Positions 47,546 to 57,403 of a stretch of 64,000 nucleotides of DNA are shown in pieces. Numbering within the stretch: the first letter of the stretch is position 1; each line of letters begins with the position of its first letter. A model generated the notes under the pieces. That model was not told the DNA's origin. It ran no database searches and worked only from the letters and a program-made list of their open reading frames with translations. Made by a program: the position numbers and the translations under genes. This stretch comes from Sphingomonas profundi (lineage in GTDB: Bacteria > Pseudomonadota > Alphaproteobacteria > Sphingomonadales > Sphingomonadaceae). The DNA lies in NCBI RefSeq assembly GCF_009739515.1, contig NZ_CP046535.1, forward strand, positions 1,860,001 to 1,924,000, given 5' to 3'.

Positions 47546-49675
47546 TCAGCGCGTCATCGCCCAGGTCGCGGCCGCGGCGAGGCCGAGCAGCATCACCAAT
47601 GCATAGGTATAGAGGTAGCCCGATTGCAGCCGCCGCGCCGCCGCGCCGCCGCCCACCACCAGCCGCGCCACGCCGTTAGGCCCGAAGCGATCGATCGTGC
47701 CCTGGTCGCCGCGCTTCCAGAAGAAGCGCCCGAACCAGAAAGCGGGGCGGACGAACAGCACGTCGTACAGCTCGTCGAAATACCATTTGTTGAGCAGGAA
47801 GGCATAGAGCCCGCGGAACATGGCGGTGAACTTGCCCGGTATGCTCGTGTCAAGAATATAGGCCCAGAGCGCGATCAGGAAGCCGGTGAGCATCACCACC
47901 GTGGCGGAGAGCTTCACCCACAGCGGCACGCCGTGCATCGCGTGCATCAGATGCGCGTTGAACGCGACCGAGCCGCGCCAGAACTCGGCGCCGCGCTCCG
48001 CATCCAGGAACGGCAGGTGGAACAGGAAGCCGGCGAATATCGCCCCGAAGGAGAGCACGCCCAGCGGGATCAGCATCGTGATCGGGCTCTCGTGCGGATG
48101 ATAGCCGGCGGTGCCGTGCTTCACATCTTCCGCGCCCGGATCGTGCGGGTGAGGCTCGCCGCCGGCCCCCTCGGCCGGCGCCGCATGATCGGCATCCGCA
48201 TGGGCCTGCGCCGCCGTCGCGTGATGATCGTGATGCCCGTGATCGTCGTGCGCGTGGCCGCCATGCCCGTGCGCGTCGTGCACCGCATGCTGGATATGCT
48301 CGGACGCGGCCCAGCGCGCCTCGCCGAAGAAGGTGAGGAACACCAGCCGCCACGAGTAGAAGCTGGTCAGCAGCGCCGCGAACACCGCGACGAAGAAGGC
48401 GATGCCACCCGCCGTCGTGCCCGCCGCATAGCTCGCCTCGATGATCGCGTCCTTGGAGTAGAAGCCGGCGAACCCGAATATGTCGACGATGCCGACTCCG
48501 GTGATCGCCAGCGTGCCCGCCGTCATGGCGAAGAAGGTGAGCGGGATGTGCTTCCGCAAGCCGCCGTAGAAGCGCATGTCCTGTTCGTGATGCATCGCGT
48601 GGATCACCGATCCCGCACCCAGGAACAGCAGGGCCTTGAAGAAGGCGTGGGTGAGCAGGTGGAACATCGCCGCGCCATAGGCGCCGACGCCGGCGGCGAA
48701 GAACATGTAGCCCAGCTGCGAACAGGTGGAATAGGCGATCACCCGCTTGATGTCCGTCTGCACCGTGCCGACGGTCGCGGCGAACAGCGCCGTCGCCGCG
48801 CCGACATAGGTGACGACGGTCAGCGCCGTCGGGCTCACCTCGAACATCGGCGAGAGGCGGCACACCATGAACACGCCCGCCGTCACCATCGTGGCGGCGT
48901 GGATCAGCGCGGAGACCGGCGTGGGGCCTTCCATCGCATCCGGCAGCCAGGTGTGGAGGCCGAGCTGGGCCGACTTGCCCATCGCGCCGACGAACAGCAG
49001 CAGGCACAGCAGGGTCATCGTATCGACCCGACCGCCGAGGAAGCCGATCGTCGATCCCGCCATGCCCGGCGCCGCCGCAAGGATCGCCGGGATGGAGACG
49101 GTGCCGAACACCAGGAACGTGCCGAATATGCCCAGCGAGAAGCCGAAATCACCGACCCGATTGACGACGAACGCCTTGATCGCCGCCGCGTTGGCCGAGG
49201 GCTTATAGTACCAGAAGCCGATCAGCAGATAGGAAGCGAGGCCCACCCCTTCCCAGCCGAAGAACATCTGCACCAGATTGTCCGACGTCACCAGCATCAG
49301 CATCGCGAAGGTGAACAGCGACAGATAGGCGAAGAAGCGCGGCTGGTCCGGATCCTCCGCCATATAGCCCCAGCTGTAGAGGTGGACGAGAGCGGAGACG
49401 CTCGTCACCACCACCAGCATCACCGCCGTCAGCGTATCCACGCGCAGCGCCCAGTCCACCGTCATGTCGCCGGAGCGGATGAAGGTGAGCACCGGCTCGA
49501 CATAGGCGGTGGTGCCGCCGCCGAGGAACCCCAGGAAGATCGGCCAGCTGAGCGCGCAGGAGGCGAACAGCAGCCCCGTCGTCAGCGACTTGACGATCGT
49601 GTTGCCGAGCGCGCGATTGCCCAGCCCGCCGACGATCGCGGCCAGCAGCGGCAGGAAGACGATGAGCTTGATCAC
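47546..49675 (-). CDS. nuoL: NADH-quinone oxidoreductase subunit L, with His-rich insert
   Basis: A 709-aa subunit, longer than the usual 600-650; the distal pump with the long lateral helix. [40 protein letters not shown] and [20 protein letters not shown] are conserved. Between about residues 455 and 535 there is a His/Ala/Asp-rich segment ([20 protein letters not shown] and further His clusters) before the C-terminal helices. GTG start at 49675. Confidence 0.97.
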   Translation of the reverse strand: MIKLIVFLPLLAAIVGGLGNRALGNTIVKSLTTGLLFASCALSWPIFLGFLGGGTTAYVEPVLTFIRSGDMTVDWALRVDTLTAVMLVVVTSVSALVHLYSWGYMAEDPDQPRFFAYLSLFTFAMLMLVTSDNLVQMFFGWEGVGLASYLLIGFWYYKPSANAAAIKAFVVNRVGDFGFSLGIFGTFLVFGTVSIPAILAAAPGMAGSTIGFLGGRVDTMTLLCLLLFVGAMGKSAQLGLHTWLPDAMEGPTPVSALIHAATMVTAGVFMVCRLSPMFEVSPTALTVVTYVGAATALFAATVGTVQTDIKRVIAYSTCSQLGYMFFAAGVGAYGAAMFHLLTHAFFKALLFLGAGSVIHAMHHEQDMRFYGGLRKHIPLTFFAMTAGTLAITGVGIVDIFGFAGFYSKDAIIEASYAAGTTAGGIAFFVAVFAALLTSFYSWRLVFLTFFGEARWAASEHIQHAVHDAHGHGGHAHDDHGHHDHHATAAQAHADADHAAPAEGAGGEPHPHDPGAEDVKHGTAGYHPHESPITMLIPLGVLSFGAIFAGFLFHLPFLDAERGAEFWRGSVAFNAHLMHAMHGVPLWVKLSATVVMLTGFLIALWAYILDTSIPGKFTAMFRGLYAFLLNKWYFDELYDVLFVRPAFWFGRFFWKRGDQGTIDRFGPNGVARLVVGGGAAARRLQSGYLYTYALVMLLGLAAAATWAMTR

Positions 49676-49682
49676 GGGATGG

Positions 49683-49988
49683 TCAGCCCTTCATCCGGTT
49701 GATGTCGTCAACCGCGATCGTGCCGCGGCCGCGAAAGTAGATGACGAGGATGGCAAGGCCGATCGCCGCCTCGCCGGCCGCCACCGTCAGCACGAACATC
49801 GCGAACACCTGCCCGACGAGATCGTGGAGATAGGCCGAGAAGGCGACGAGATTGATGTTCACGCTGAGCAGGATCAGCTCGATCGCCATCAGGATGATGA
49901 TGACGTTCTTGCGGTTCAGGAAGATGCCGAACACCCCCATCACGAACAGGATCGCCGAGACGAACAGGAAGTGCTGGATGCCGATCAT
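49683..49988 (-). CDS. nuoK: NADH-quinone oxidoreductase subunit K
   Basis: A 101-aa, three-helix membrane subunit. [40 protein letters not shown] (two essential Glu positions with the next helix) and [18 protein letters not shown] match the family. The start at 49988 overlaps the nuoJ stop by 4 nt (ATGA); longer upstream frame is unconserved. Confidence 0.97.
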   Translation of the reverse strand: MIGIQHFLFVSAILFVMGVFGIFLNRKNVIIILMAIELILLSVNINLVAFSAYLHDLVGQVFAMFVLTVAAGEAAIGLAILVIYFRGRGTIAVDDINRMKG

Positions 49989-50596
49989 AGCTCCACCCCC
50001 TGCCCGACGGCCGGGCTCGCGTTGCGCGTGGCGTCCTGCGGGCGGCGCTGCACCTGCCGCGACACGTTCTGCGGCCGCACGCCGCTGCGCGTGCGATGGG
50101 TGAGCACGATCGCGCCGATCATCGCCACGAGCAGGACGAGGCCGGCGCCCTCGAAGATGAACAGGTAGCGCGTGTAGATCAGCGTGCCGATCGCCTGGAT
50201 GTTCGGCACCTCTTCCGGGATCGGCGCGACGCTGGCGGAGAGCGCGATGCCGCCGGCGCTCCAAGCGGAAACGGCGAAGATCATCTCCGTCGCCAGCACC
50301 ACCACCAGCAGGATGCCGAACGGCAGGTAGCGCGCGAAGCCGGATCGCAGCTCGGCGAAATCGATGTCCAGCATCATCACGACGAACAGGAACAGCACCG
50401 CGACCGCGCCGACGTAGACGATCACCAGCAGCATCGCGATGAACTCCGCGCCCACCAGCACCATCAGCCCCGCCGCGTTGAAGAAGGCGAGGATCAGCCA
50501 GAGCACGCTGTGCACCGGGTTGCGCGCCAGGATCGTGAGACCGCCGGAGGCGATCACGATCGTGGCGAACAGATAGAAGGCGATCGTCTGGATCAC
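49985..50596 (-). CDS. nuoJ: NADH-quinone oxidoreductase subunit J
   Basis: A 203-aa, five-helix membrane subunit. [60 protein letters not shown] and [16 protein letters not shown] are typical. GTG 50596 is chosen as start because it begins the first helix; an ATG at 50671 would add a 25-residue polar leader. The C-terminal tail (about 165-203) is polar. Confidence 0.94.
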   Translation of the reverse strand: MIQTIAFYLFATIVIASGGLTILARNPVHSVLWLILAFFNAAGLMVLVGAEFIAMLLVIVYVGAVAVLFLFVVMMLDIDFAELRSGFARYLPFGILLVVVLATEMIFAVSAWSAGGIALSASVAPIPEEVPNIQAIGTLIYTRYLFIFEGAGLVLLVAMIGAIVLTHRTRSGVRPQNVSRQVQRRPQDATRNASPAVGQGVEL

Positions 50597-50645
50597 GACG
50601 GTGATGTGCCCCTTGATATTCGTGCGCGTCGGATTCGTGCGCGGC

Positions 50646-51131
50646 TTAACGATAGGGTGCGTCGGCGGCAAGGTTCGCGGCCAGCGAACGCTCCCATCGG
50701 TCGCCGTTCGCCAGCAGCTTGCCCTTGTCGTAGATCAGCTCCTCGCGCGTCTCGGTCGAATATTCGAAGTTCGGCCCTTCCACGATCGCGTCCACCGGGC
50801 AGGCTTCCTGGCAGAAGCCGCAGAAGATGCACTTCGTCATGTCGATGTCGTAGCGCGTGGTGCGCCGGCTGCCGTCGTCGCGCGGCTCCGCCTCGATCGT
50901 GATCGCCTGCGCCGGGCACACCGCCTCGCACAGCTTGCACGCGATGCACCGCTCCTCGCCGTTCGGGTAGCGGCGCAGCGCATGCTCGCCACGGAAGCGC
51001 GGCGAGAGCGGGTTCTTCTCATAGGGGTAGTTGATCGTCGCCTTCGGCTTGAAGAAGTAGCGCAGCGTGACGGCATGCGCCTTCACGAACTCCCACAAGG
51101 TGAACGACTTGACGAGATGCGCGAGGCCCAT
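50646..51131 (-). CDS. nuoI: NADH-quinone oxidoreductase subunit I
   Basis: A 161-aa peripheral-arm subunit with two 4Fe-4S clusters (N6a, N6b). [20 protein letters not shown] and [20 protein letters not shown] each give C-x2-C-x2-C-x3-C-P. It starts 2 nt from the nuoH stop. Confidence 0.99.
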   Translation of the reverse strand: MGLAHLVKSFTLWEFVKAHAVTLRYFFKPKATINYPYEKNPLSPRFRGEHALRRYPNGEERCIACKLCEAVCPAQAITIEAEPRDDGSRRTTRYDIDMTKCIFCGFCQEACPVDAIVEGPNFEYSTETREELIYDKGKLLANGDRWERSLAANLAADAPYR

Positions 51132-51132
51132 G

Positions 51133-52176
51133 TCAGACTCCGTAGCGCGTGAGCATCAACCAGCCCGACACGAGGAACACCCAGAATAGCGAGATCGGCA
51201 GGAAGATCTTCCAGCCCAGCCGCATCAGCTGGTCGTAGCGGTAGCGCGGCACGGTGGCCTTCACCCACGACATCACGAAGAAGAAGAACAGGATCTTGCC
51301 GAAGAACCAGACGATGCCCGGTACGAGGTAGAGCGGCGCCCAATCCACCGGCGGCAGCCAGCCGCCCCAGAACAGCACGGCGTTCAGCGCGCACATCAGG
51401 ATCACGTTGCCATATTCGCCCAGCCAGAACAGCGCGAACGACATGGACGAATATTCGGTCTGGTAGCCGGCGACGAGCTCGCTCTCCGCCTCGGTCAGGT
51501 CGAACGGGGTGCGCGCCGTCTCCGCCATGGAGGAGATGAAGAACATCACCGCCATCGGGAACAGCAGAGGGTTGAAAGCGAAGCCGTTGATGAAGCCGAA
51601 AATATGCGCCCGCTGCGCATCGATGATGCCCTGCAGGTTGAACGTGCCGGCCCACAGCACGATCGAGATCAGGATGAACCCGATCGACACCTCGTAGCTT
51701 ACCATCTGCGCGGCGGCGCGGATGGCCGAGTAGAAGGGGTATTTGGAGTTGGACGCCCAGCCCGCCAGGATGATGCCGTACACGCCGAGCGACGACACCG
51801 CGAGGATGTAGAGCAGGCCGACATTCACGTTGGCCAGCACCATGCCCGGCCCGAACGGGATCACCGCCCAGGCGATCAGCGCCACTGTGAAGGTGATGAT
51901 CGGCGCGATCAGGAACAGCCCCCGGTTCGCCGAGGACGGGATGATCGTTTCCTTGAGGAACACCTTCAGGCCGTCCGCAAAGGATTGCAGCAGCCCGAAC
52001 GGACCGACCACGTTCGGCCCCCGCCGCAGTGCCATCGCCGCCCAGATCTTGCGATCGGCGTAGATGATCATGGCCACGGCCAGCATCAGCGGCAGCGCGA
52101 TCAGCAGGATGCAGATAATCGTCGCGACGAACCAGCCGGCATTGTAGCCGAGATAATTGGCGAAGAAGCCGGTCAT
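51133..52176 (-). CDS. nuoH: NADH-quinone oxidoreductase subunit H
   Basis: A 347-aa, eight-helix subunit forming the quinone entrance. [40 protein letters not shown], the [20 protein letters not shown] loop and [19 protein letters not shown] are hallmark motifs. Confidence 0.99.
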   Translation of the reverse strand: MTGFFANYLGYNAGWFVATIICILLIALPLMLAVAMIIYADRKIWAAMALRRGPNVVGPFGLLQSFADGLKVFLKETIIPSSANRGLFLIAPIITFTVALIAWAVIPFGPGMVLANVNVGLLYILAVSSLGVYGIILAGWASNSKYPFYSAIRAAAQMVSYEVSIGFILISIVLWAGTFNLQGIIDAQRAHIFGFINGFAFNPLLFPMAVMFFISSMAETARTPFDLTEAESELVAGYQTEYSSMSFALFWLGEYGNVILMCALNAVLFWGGWLPPVDWAPLYLVPGIVWFFGKILFFFFVMSWVKATVPRYRYDQLMRLGWKIFLPISLFWVFLVSGWLMLTRYGV

Positions 52177-52312
52177 GCGTCGTGCCTCAGCCGGAGAGGT
52201 TCTGGTAAGAGGCCGGACCGACGATCGAGACAGCCGTTCCGATCACCATCCACTAGAACCTGGGCGGACGGAAAGAGCCCACCGATCCGGCGATCGCCTC
52301 GAACATCGCGCA
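52177..52312 (-). other. 136-nt spacer between nuoG and nuoH with possible leader peptides only
   Basis: This is one of the larger gaps inside the nuo string. On the minus strand it holds short frames only: a 17-codon ORF MFEAIAGSVGSFRPPRF (52309-52256) and a 20-codon [23 protein letters not shown] (52249-52187). Neither has a convincing ribosome site, and neither resembles a known protein. Possibly remnants or short coupled peptides. Confidence 0.3.
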
Positions 52313-54319
52313 TCACTCCGCCGCCTCCGCATAATCCTGGCCGTGCAGAATCTCGGCCGAGCAGCGCTGCATCGTCTCGCTGGCGCGGGCGATCGGGTTC
52401 GTCAGGTAGAAGTCGGCGATCGGATAGGCGATCGTGCCGGAGACGGAGGGGGCCACACCCTCGTCCGTCGCCGCGCCGACATCGTAGAGGCCTTCCTCCG
52501 CCAGATGCGGGTGGGCCGCGGCGATCGCATCGCGGAGGGCGGGCAGCGTATCGAACGGCAGCGTTTTACAAAGCGGATCGGAGAGTGCGCGCAGGATGGT
52601 CCAGTCCTCGCGCGCGTCGCCCGGTGGGAAGACGGCGCGGTCGGCGCGCTGCACGCGGCCTTCCATGTTCACCCACGTCGCCGGCTTCTCGGCATAGGAG
52701 GCGCCCGGCAGGATCACGTCCGCCACGCGCACGCCGGCATCGCCGTGCGTGCCGATATAGATGGTGAAGGTGTCGGCGAAGGCGGAGAGGTCCATCTCGT
52801 CCGCGCCGAGCAGGAACAGCGCCTTCAGCGACGCCGCCTTCGCGCGGATCGCATCCACACCGCCATCGGTGACGAAGCCGAGATCGAGCGCGCCCACCCG
52901 CGCCGCCGCCGTGTGCAGCAGGCCGAAGCTGGCGCTGAACCCGGCCGCCGCCGCGCGTGCGGCGGCATGCGCGCCCTCCACCGCCATCGCGCCCATGCCG
53001 GCGATCACCACGGCATGCTCGGCATCGTTCAGCGCGCCGCTGGCACCGGCCGGCAGCGCGCCGAGCAGCGAGAGATCCTCGCCGATCCATTCGACCGGAT
53101 AGGTGAGGTCAACCTGCGGGCCGATCGCGAACACGCGCGCCCCCGCCTTAACCGCCTTGCGGATGCGGGTGTTGACGAGCGGCGCCTCCCACCGCGGGTT
53201 GGTGCCGACCAGCAGGATCGCCTGCGCCGTCTCCACCCCGGCGATGGTCGGGCCGAAGCGATAGGCCGCCGGGCTCGACACGTCGAACTTCGCGCCGTCC
53301 TGCCGGCACTCGTGCAGCGACGAGCCATAGGCGCCGAGCAGCCGCTTCAGCGCGAACACGCTCTCCACCTCGGCCAGGTCGCCGGCGATGCCCGCCACCT
53401 CGTCACCAGACGCGCCTTCCAGCTGCGCGGCGATGACGGCGAACGCCTCGGCCCAGGTCGCCGCCACCAGCCGCCCGTCGCGGCGCACATAGGGCTTGTC
53501 CAGCCGGCGGCGGACCAGCCCGTCCACCGCGTGACGCGTCTTGTCGGACGCCCACTCCTCGTTCACCGCCTCGTTGATCCGCGGCAGCGCGCGCAGCACC
53601 TGCCGCCCGCGGCTGTCGAGGCGGATGTTGGTGCCGACGGCGTCCATCACGTCGATCGACGGCGTCTTCTTCAGCTCCCACGGCCGCGCCTCGAACGCAT
53701 AGGGCTTGGAGGTGAGCGCGCCGACCGGGCACAGATCGACGACGTTGCCCGACAGTTCGGAGGTGATCGCGCCTTCCAGATAGGAGGTGATCTGCATGTT
53801 CTCGCCGCGCCCGATCGCGCCGATCTCCTCGACGCCAGCGACCTCCTCGGCAAAGCGCACGCAGCGGGTGCACTGGATGCAGCGGGTCATCACCGTCTTG
53901 ACGATGGGGCCCATATATTTCTCGGTCACGGCGCGCTTATTCTCGTCGTAGCGGCTGTGGCCCTTGCCGTAGGCGACGGACTGGTCCTGCAGATCGCACT
54001 CGCCGCCCTGATCGCAGATCGGGCAATCGAGCGGGTGGTTGATGAGGAGAAACTCCATCACCCCCTCGCGCGCCTTCTTCACCATCGCGCTGTCGGTGCG
54101 CACCTCCTGCTTGTCGGCGGCGGGCAGCGCGCACGACGCCTGCGGTTTCGGCGGCCCGGGCTTCACCTCGACCAGGCACATGCGGCAGTTGCCGGCGATC
54201 GACAGCCGCTCATGATAGCAGAAGCGCGGTATCTCCTTGCCGGCCGCCTCGCATGCCTGGAGCACGGTGGCGCCGGCGGGCACCTCGACCTCGATACCGT
54301 CGACTGTGAGGGTGGGCAT
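52313..54319 (-). CDS. nuoG: NADH-quinone oxidoreductase subunit G
   Basis: A 668-aa subunit carrying several Fe-S clusters of the electron chain. The N-terminal 2Fe-2S ferredoxin domain has CYHERLSIAGNCRMCLVEVK; then HPLDCPICDQGGECDLQDQS (His-ligated cluster) and MTRCIQCTRCVRFAEEVAGV. The molybdopterin-oxidoreductase-like C-terminal domain (from about 215) carries no Mo site signature, as usual. It begins 1 nt after the coiled-coil ORF. Confidence 0.98.
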   Translation of the reverse strand: MPTLTVDGIEVEVPAGATVLQACEAAGKEIPRFCYHERLSIAGNCRMCLVEVKPGPPKPQASCALPAADKQEVRTDSAMVKKAREGVMEFLLINHPLDCPICDQGGECDLQDQSVAYGKGHSRYDENKRAVTEKYMGPIVKTVMTRCIQCTRCVRFAEEVAGVEEIGAIGRGENMQITSYLEGAITSELSGNVVDLCPVGALTSKPYAFEARPWELKKTPSIDVMDAVGTNIRLDSRGRQVLRALPRINEAVNEEWASDKTRHAVDGLVRRRLDKPYVRRDGRLVAATWAEAFAVIAAQLEGASGDEVAGIAGDLAEVESVFALKRLLGAYGSSLHECRQDGAKFDVSSPAAYRFGPTIAGVETAQAILLVGTNPRWEAPLVNTRIRKAVKAGARVFAIGPQVDLTYPVEWIGEDLSLLGALPAGASGALNDAEHAVVIAGMGAMAVEGAHAAARAAAAGFSASFGLLHTAAARVGALDLGFVTDGGVDAIRAKAASLKALFLLGADEMDLSAFADTFTIYIGTHGDAGVRVADVILPGASYAEKPATWVNMEGRVQRADRAVFPPGDAREDWTILRALSDPLCKTLPFDTLPALRDAIAAAHPHLAEEGLYDVGAATDEGVAPSVSGTIAYPIADFYLTNPIARASETMQRCSAEILHGQDYAEAAE

Positions 54320-54320
54320 A

Positions 54321-54572
54321 TCAGTGTTCCGTATCGGTCAGGCCGAGCCGCCGCTCAATGCGATCGACCCGGTCCTTGAGATGAGCGACATCCACCTCGA
54401 CGCCATGCAGCGATGTCATAAGACCATGAAGCGAGGTGATCATGCCTCGCTGATGATCCTCCATCGCCAGCATGCGCGTCGATAGAGACGTTTGTTCGCG
54501 CCGCATCAGGCTGATGTCCGACTGGATCTTTTTCAGTATCTCTAGCATCAGGTCGGCGCGCTCGTCAGTCAT
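54321..54572 (-). CDS. small coiled-coil protein inside nuo operon (copy A)
   Basis: An 83-aa protein. GGGGGAG is well spaced from ATG 54572. Predicted as one coiled coil: LMLEILKKIQSDISLMRREQ, then VEVDVAHLKDRVDRIERRLG and the end LTDTEH. It is clearly related to the ORF at 57173-57403 (same LxxxVL/ILxx-Q-xD start, V/I-E-R-R-L-x-L-T-D end). Similar short coiled-coil ORFs are common across alphaproteobacterial genomes, from memory, without known function. Not a known complex I subunit. Confidence 0.7.
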   Translation of the reverse strand: MTDERADLMLEILKKIQSDISLMRREQTSLSTRMLAMEDHQRGMITSLHGLMTSLHGVEVDVAHLKDRVDRIERRLGLTDTEH

Positions 54573-54612
54573 ACGCGCCGCTCCCCCACGGCTGCACAAT
54601 GGACCAAAGCCA

Positions 54613-55023
54613 TCAGCGTGCCTCCGTCGACGCCACACGCCATACCCAAGCGTCGCGCAGCTTGATGACGCGGTCGCCACTCTGAACGTCGTCGGTCGCA
54701 ATAAACGCTGAATGTCGTTCGTCCGGCAGGGTACATTCTCCGTCGCATCGAACCTTGGGAGCATGGCCGCATTTCGGTATGACCCGCTGCTCGAAGATCG
54801 CCTTCCATCGGCCATCAAAATAAGTGCCGTATCCATGAGCCCGCTGAAAGCTGACTGCCTCTACGAGCTCGGCGCGCACGATGGGATCGCGATCTCCAAC
54901 CCGTTCCACGCATTGTCTATACGCCAATGCCGCCTCGGTCGGGATCGCTACAATCGCTGATGCGGGGCAAGCCGTCAGCAGCACCGCGCCTGATGCGATG
55001 ATCGGCGTCACGCCTCCGATCAT
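54613..55023 (-). CDS. Cys-rich lipoprotein or secreted protein inside nuo operon
   Basis: A 136-aa protein. It starts MIGGVTPIIASGAVLLTACP, with lipobox L-T-A-C near Cys19, so an export signal is likely. The mature part has four further Cys (YRQCVERVGD, PKCGHAPKVRCDGECTLPDE) that may form disulphides, and ends DAWVWRVASTEAR. Its codon use is less GC-rich than that of nuoF/nuoG. No family recognised. Lying between nuoF and nuoG, it looks like an insertion into the operon. Confidence 0.65.
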   Translation of the reverse strand: MIGGVTPIIASGAVLLTACPASAIVAIPTEAALAYRQCVERVGDRDPIVRAELVEAVSFQRAHGYGTYFDGRWKAIFEQRVIPKCGHAPKVRCDGECTLPDERHSAFIATDDVQSGDRVIKLRDAWVWRVASTEAR

Positions 55024-55040
55024 TCGTGCCGCCGCAAACT

Positions 55041-56342
55041 TCACTCCGCCGCCACCGCCATCGGCGCGGCGCCTCCGTTGCGCTCGTTGATACGCCGCTC
55101 GATCTCGGGGCGGAAGTGGCGGATCAGGCCCTGGATCGGCCAGGCCGCCGCGTCGCCGAGCGCGCAGATCGTGTGGCCCTCCACCTGGCGGGTCACTTCC
55201 TCCAGCATGTCGATCTCGCCGATTTCGGCATTGCCCTCGCGCAGCCGCTCCATCACGCGCCACATCCAGCCGGTGCCCTCACGGCAGGGGGTGCACTGAC
55301 CGCAGCTCTCATGCTTGTAGAAATAGCTGATGCGACTGATGGCGCGGACGATGTCGGTCGACTTATCCATCACGATCACCGCCGCGGTGCCGAGGCCCGA
55401 GCCGACGCCCTTGAGGCCGTCAAAGTCCATCGGCGCGTCCATGATCTGCGCCGCCGGCACCAGCGGCACGGAGGAGCCGCCGGGAATGACCGCCAGCAGA
55501 TTGTCCCACCCACCGCGGATGCCGCCGCCATGCTTCTCGACGAGTTCGCGGAAGGTGATGCCCATCGCCTCCTCGACCACGCACGGCGTGTTGACGTGGC
55601 CGGAAAGCTGGAACAGCTTGGTGCCCTGATTCTTGTCCCGCCCGATGCCGGCAAACCACGCCGCCCCGCGCCGCAGGATCGTCGGCACCACCGCGATGGA
55701 TTCGACGTTGTTCACCGTCGTCGGGCAGCCGTAGAGGCCGACGCCCGCCGGAAACGGCGGCTTCAGGCGCGGCTGGCCCTTCTTGCCCTCCAGGCTCTCG
55801 ATCTGCGCGGTCTCCTCGCCGCAGATGTAGGCGCCGGCGCCGCGGTGGACGAACACGTCGAAATCATAGCCGGAGCCGGCCGCATTCTTGCCCAACAGGC
55901 CGCGCCCATAGGCCTCGGCAACGGCCGCGAACAACGTCTCGGCCTCGCGGATGAACTCGCCGCGTATGTAGATATAGGCCGCCCGCGCGCGCATCGCGTA
56001 GCCGGCGATCAGCGCGCCCTCGATCAGCTTGTGCGGATCGTGACGGATGATCTCGCGGTCCTTGCACGATCCCGGTTCGGATTCGTCGGCGTTGATCAGC
56101 AGGAAGCTCGGCTTGCCCGGCTTCGGCTCCTTGGGCATGAAGCTCCACTTCATGCCGGTGGGGAAGCCGGCGCCGCCGCGCCCGCGCAGGCCGGATGCCT
56201 TGATGTCCTCGATCAGCTGGTCCTGCCCGCGCGCCATCAGCGCCTTGGTGTCGTCCCAGTCGCCGCGCATGATCGCGCTGTCGAGGGTCCACGGCTGGAA
56301 ACCGTAGACGTTGGTGAAGATGCGATCGCGATCTTCTAACAT
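55041..56342 (-). CDS. nuoF: NADH-quinone oxidoreductase subunit F
   Basis: A 433-aa NADH- and FMN-binding subunit. [20 protein letters not shown] (FMN/NADH), [40 protein letters not shown] and the N3 4Fe-4S motif [18 protein letters not shown] (with a distal Cys in [13 protein letters not shown]) are all present. Confidence 0.99.
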   Translation of the reverse strand: MLEDRDRIFTNVYGFQPWTLDSAIMRGDWDDTKALMARGQDQLIEDIKASGLRGRGGAGFPTGMKWSFMPKEPKPGKPSFLLINADESEPGSCKDREIIRHDPHKLIEGALIAGYAMRARAAYIYIRGEFIREAETLFAAVAEAYGRGLLGKNAAGSGYDFDVFVHRGAGAYICGEETAQIESLEGKKGQPRLKPPFPAGVGLYGCPTTVNNVESIAVVPTILRRGAAWFAGIGRDKNQGTKLFQLSGHVNTPCVVEEAMGITFRELVEKHGGGIRGGWDNLLAVIPGGSSVPLVPAAQIMDAPMDFDGLKGVGSGLGTAAVIVMDKSTDIVRAISRISYFYKHESCGQCTPCREGTGWMWRVMERLREGNAEIGEIDMLEEVTRQVEGHTICALGDAAAWPIQGLIRHFRPEIERRINERNGGAAPMAVAAE

Positions 56343-56358
56343 GTCACACCGTCGAGCA

Positions 56359-56508
56359 TCAGCGTCCAGGCCCCACGATCTTCTCCGCCAGGAAATAGGC
56401 GCCCACCGCCAGCACCAGCGCGATCAGGATGCCGGCCAGCCCCAAAGCGAGCTTCACGAACACCACCACCAGCACGATGAGGACGATCAGGCCGATGATG
56501 AAGCTCAT
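56359..56508 (-). CDS. 49-aa two-helix membrane mini-protein inside nuo operon
   Basis: [20 protein letters not shown] then [20 protein letters not shown]: almost wholly hydrophobic with one Lys between helices, and a basic end (AEKIVGPGR). ATG 56508 overlaps the nuoE stop (ATGA), so it is translationally coupled to nuoE and lies just before nuoF. It could be a small complex I assembly or accessory peptide, or an unrelated small membrane protein. No named family. Confidence 0.65.
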   Translation of the reverse strand: MSFIIGLIVLIVLVVVFVKLALGLAGILIALVLAVGAYFLAEKIVGPGR

Positions 56509-57173
56509 GCCGCGACATCCCCGTAGCGATGGTTCTCGTCGACCATCTCCTTGAGCACGGTCGGGCCGCCTTCTGGGCAGCTCGTGTGGCGGCCGTTCTG
56601 CGGGCCGGGCGCGGGCGTGCCGCCCGAAGCCAGCGTCTCGAGGATCGCCGACATGCTGTCGAACGTCAGATCCTCGTAATTGTCGTCGTTGATCTGCACC
56701 ATCGGCGCGTTGGCGCAGGCGCCGAGACACTCGACTTCCGTCAGCGTGAAAAGGCCGTCGGGCGTCGTCCGTCCCTTGGCGAGGCCGCGCTGCTTGCACG
56801 CCGCCAGCACGTCGTCCGATCCGCGCAGCATGCACGGCGTCGTGCCGCACACCTGCACGTGATAGCGGCCGACCGGCGCCATATTGTACATCGTGTAGAA
56901 GCTGACGACCTCGTAGGCGCGGATGTATGGCATGTTCACCGTCTTGGCGACGAACTCGATCACCGGCACCGGCAGCCAGCCCTGCGTATCCGTCTCTGCG
57001 CCCACCTGCCGCTGGGCGAGATCGAGCAGCGGCATGATCGCGCTATGCTCCCGCCCCGGCGGATAGCGGCCGATCACGACCTTGGCCTGCCGCTCATTCT
57101 CCGGCGTCCACGCGAAGCCGCCCCAGCGCGCGCGGGTCTCCGCTTCATCAGGGATGGAGGGTGCATCGGACAT
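56505..57173 (-). CDS. nuoE: NADH-quinone oxidoreductase subunit E
   Basis: A 222-aa thioredoxin-fold subunit with the N1a 2Fe-2S cluster. VQVCGTTPCMLRGSDDVLAA gives the first two ligands (C-x4-C), and LTEVECLGACANAPMVQIND the others. An N-terminal helical domain (FAWTPENERQAKVVIGRYPP) and an alphaproteobacterial C-terminal extension are present. Confidence 0.98.
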   Translation of the reverse strand: MSDAPSIPDEAETRARWGGFAWTPENERQAKVVIGRYPPGREHSAIMPLLDLAQRQVGAETDTQGWLPVPVIEFVAKTVNMPYIRAYEVVSFYTMYNMAPVGRYHVQVCGTTPCMLRGSDDVLAACKQRGLAKGRTTPDGLFTLTEVECLGACANAPMVQINDDNYEDLTFDSMSAILETLASGGTPAPGPQNGRHTSCPEGGPTVLKEMVDENHRYGDVAA

Positions 57174-57403
57174 CAGTGAGCATCCGTGAGGTCGAGCCGT
57201 CGCTCGACGCGCCCGAGACGCTCGTCGAACCGGTCCATGCGGCGGTTGAGACTGGAGAGGGACAGGATCACGTTGCCAAGATGCTCCTCGGTCGCCGTCA
57301 TCCGAACCTTCATTTCGGTCATGTCGAACTTAAGATCTGCCAGGTCGCCCTGCATCCGCTGGAGCACGCCGTAGATAAGCTCGTTGGTCACGGCCTCGCT
57401 CAC
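57173..57403 (-). CDS. small coiled-coil protein inside nuo operon (copy B)
   Basis: A 76-aa protein. GTG 57403 overlaps the nuoD stop (GTGA). [20 protein letters not shown], then [20 protein letters not shown] and [16 protein letters not shown]: a continuous coiled coil, paralogous to the ORF at 54321-54572. Its stop overlaps the nuoE start by one base (ATG at 57173). Coupling to both neighbours suggests regular expression with complex I, but no complex I function is known. Confidence 0.7.
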   Translation of the reverse strand: MSEAVTNELIYGVLQRMQGDLADLKFDMTEMKVRMTATEEHLGNVILSLSSLNRRMDRFDERLGRVERRLDLTDAH

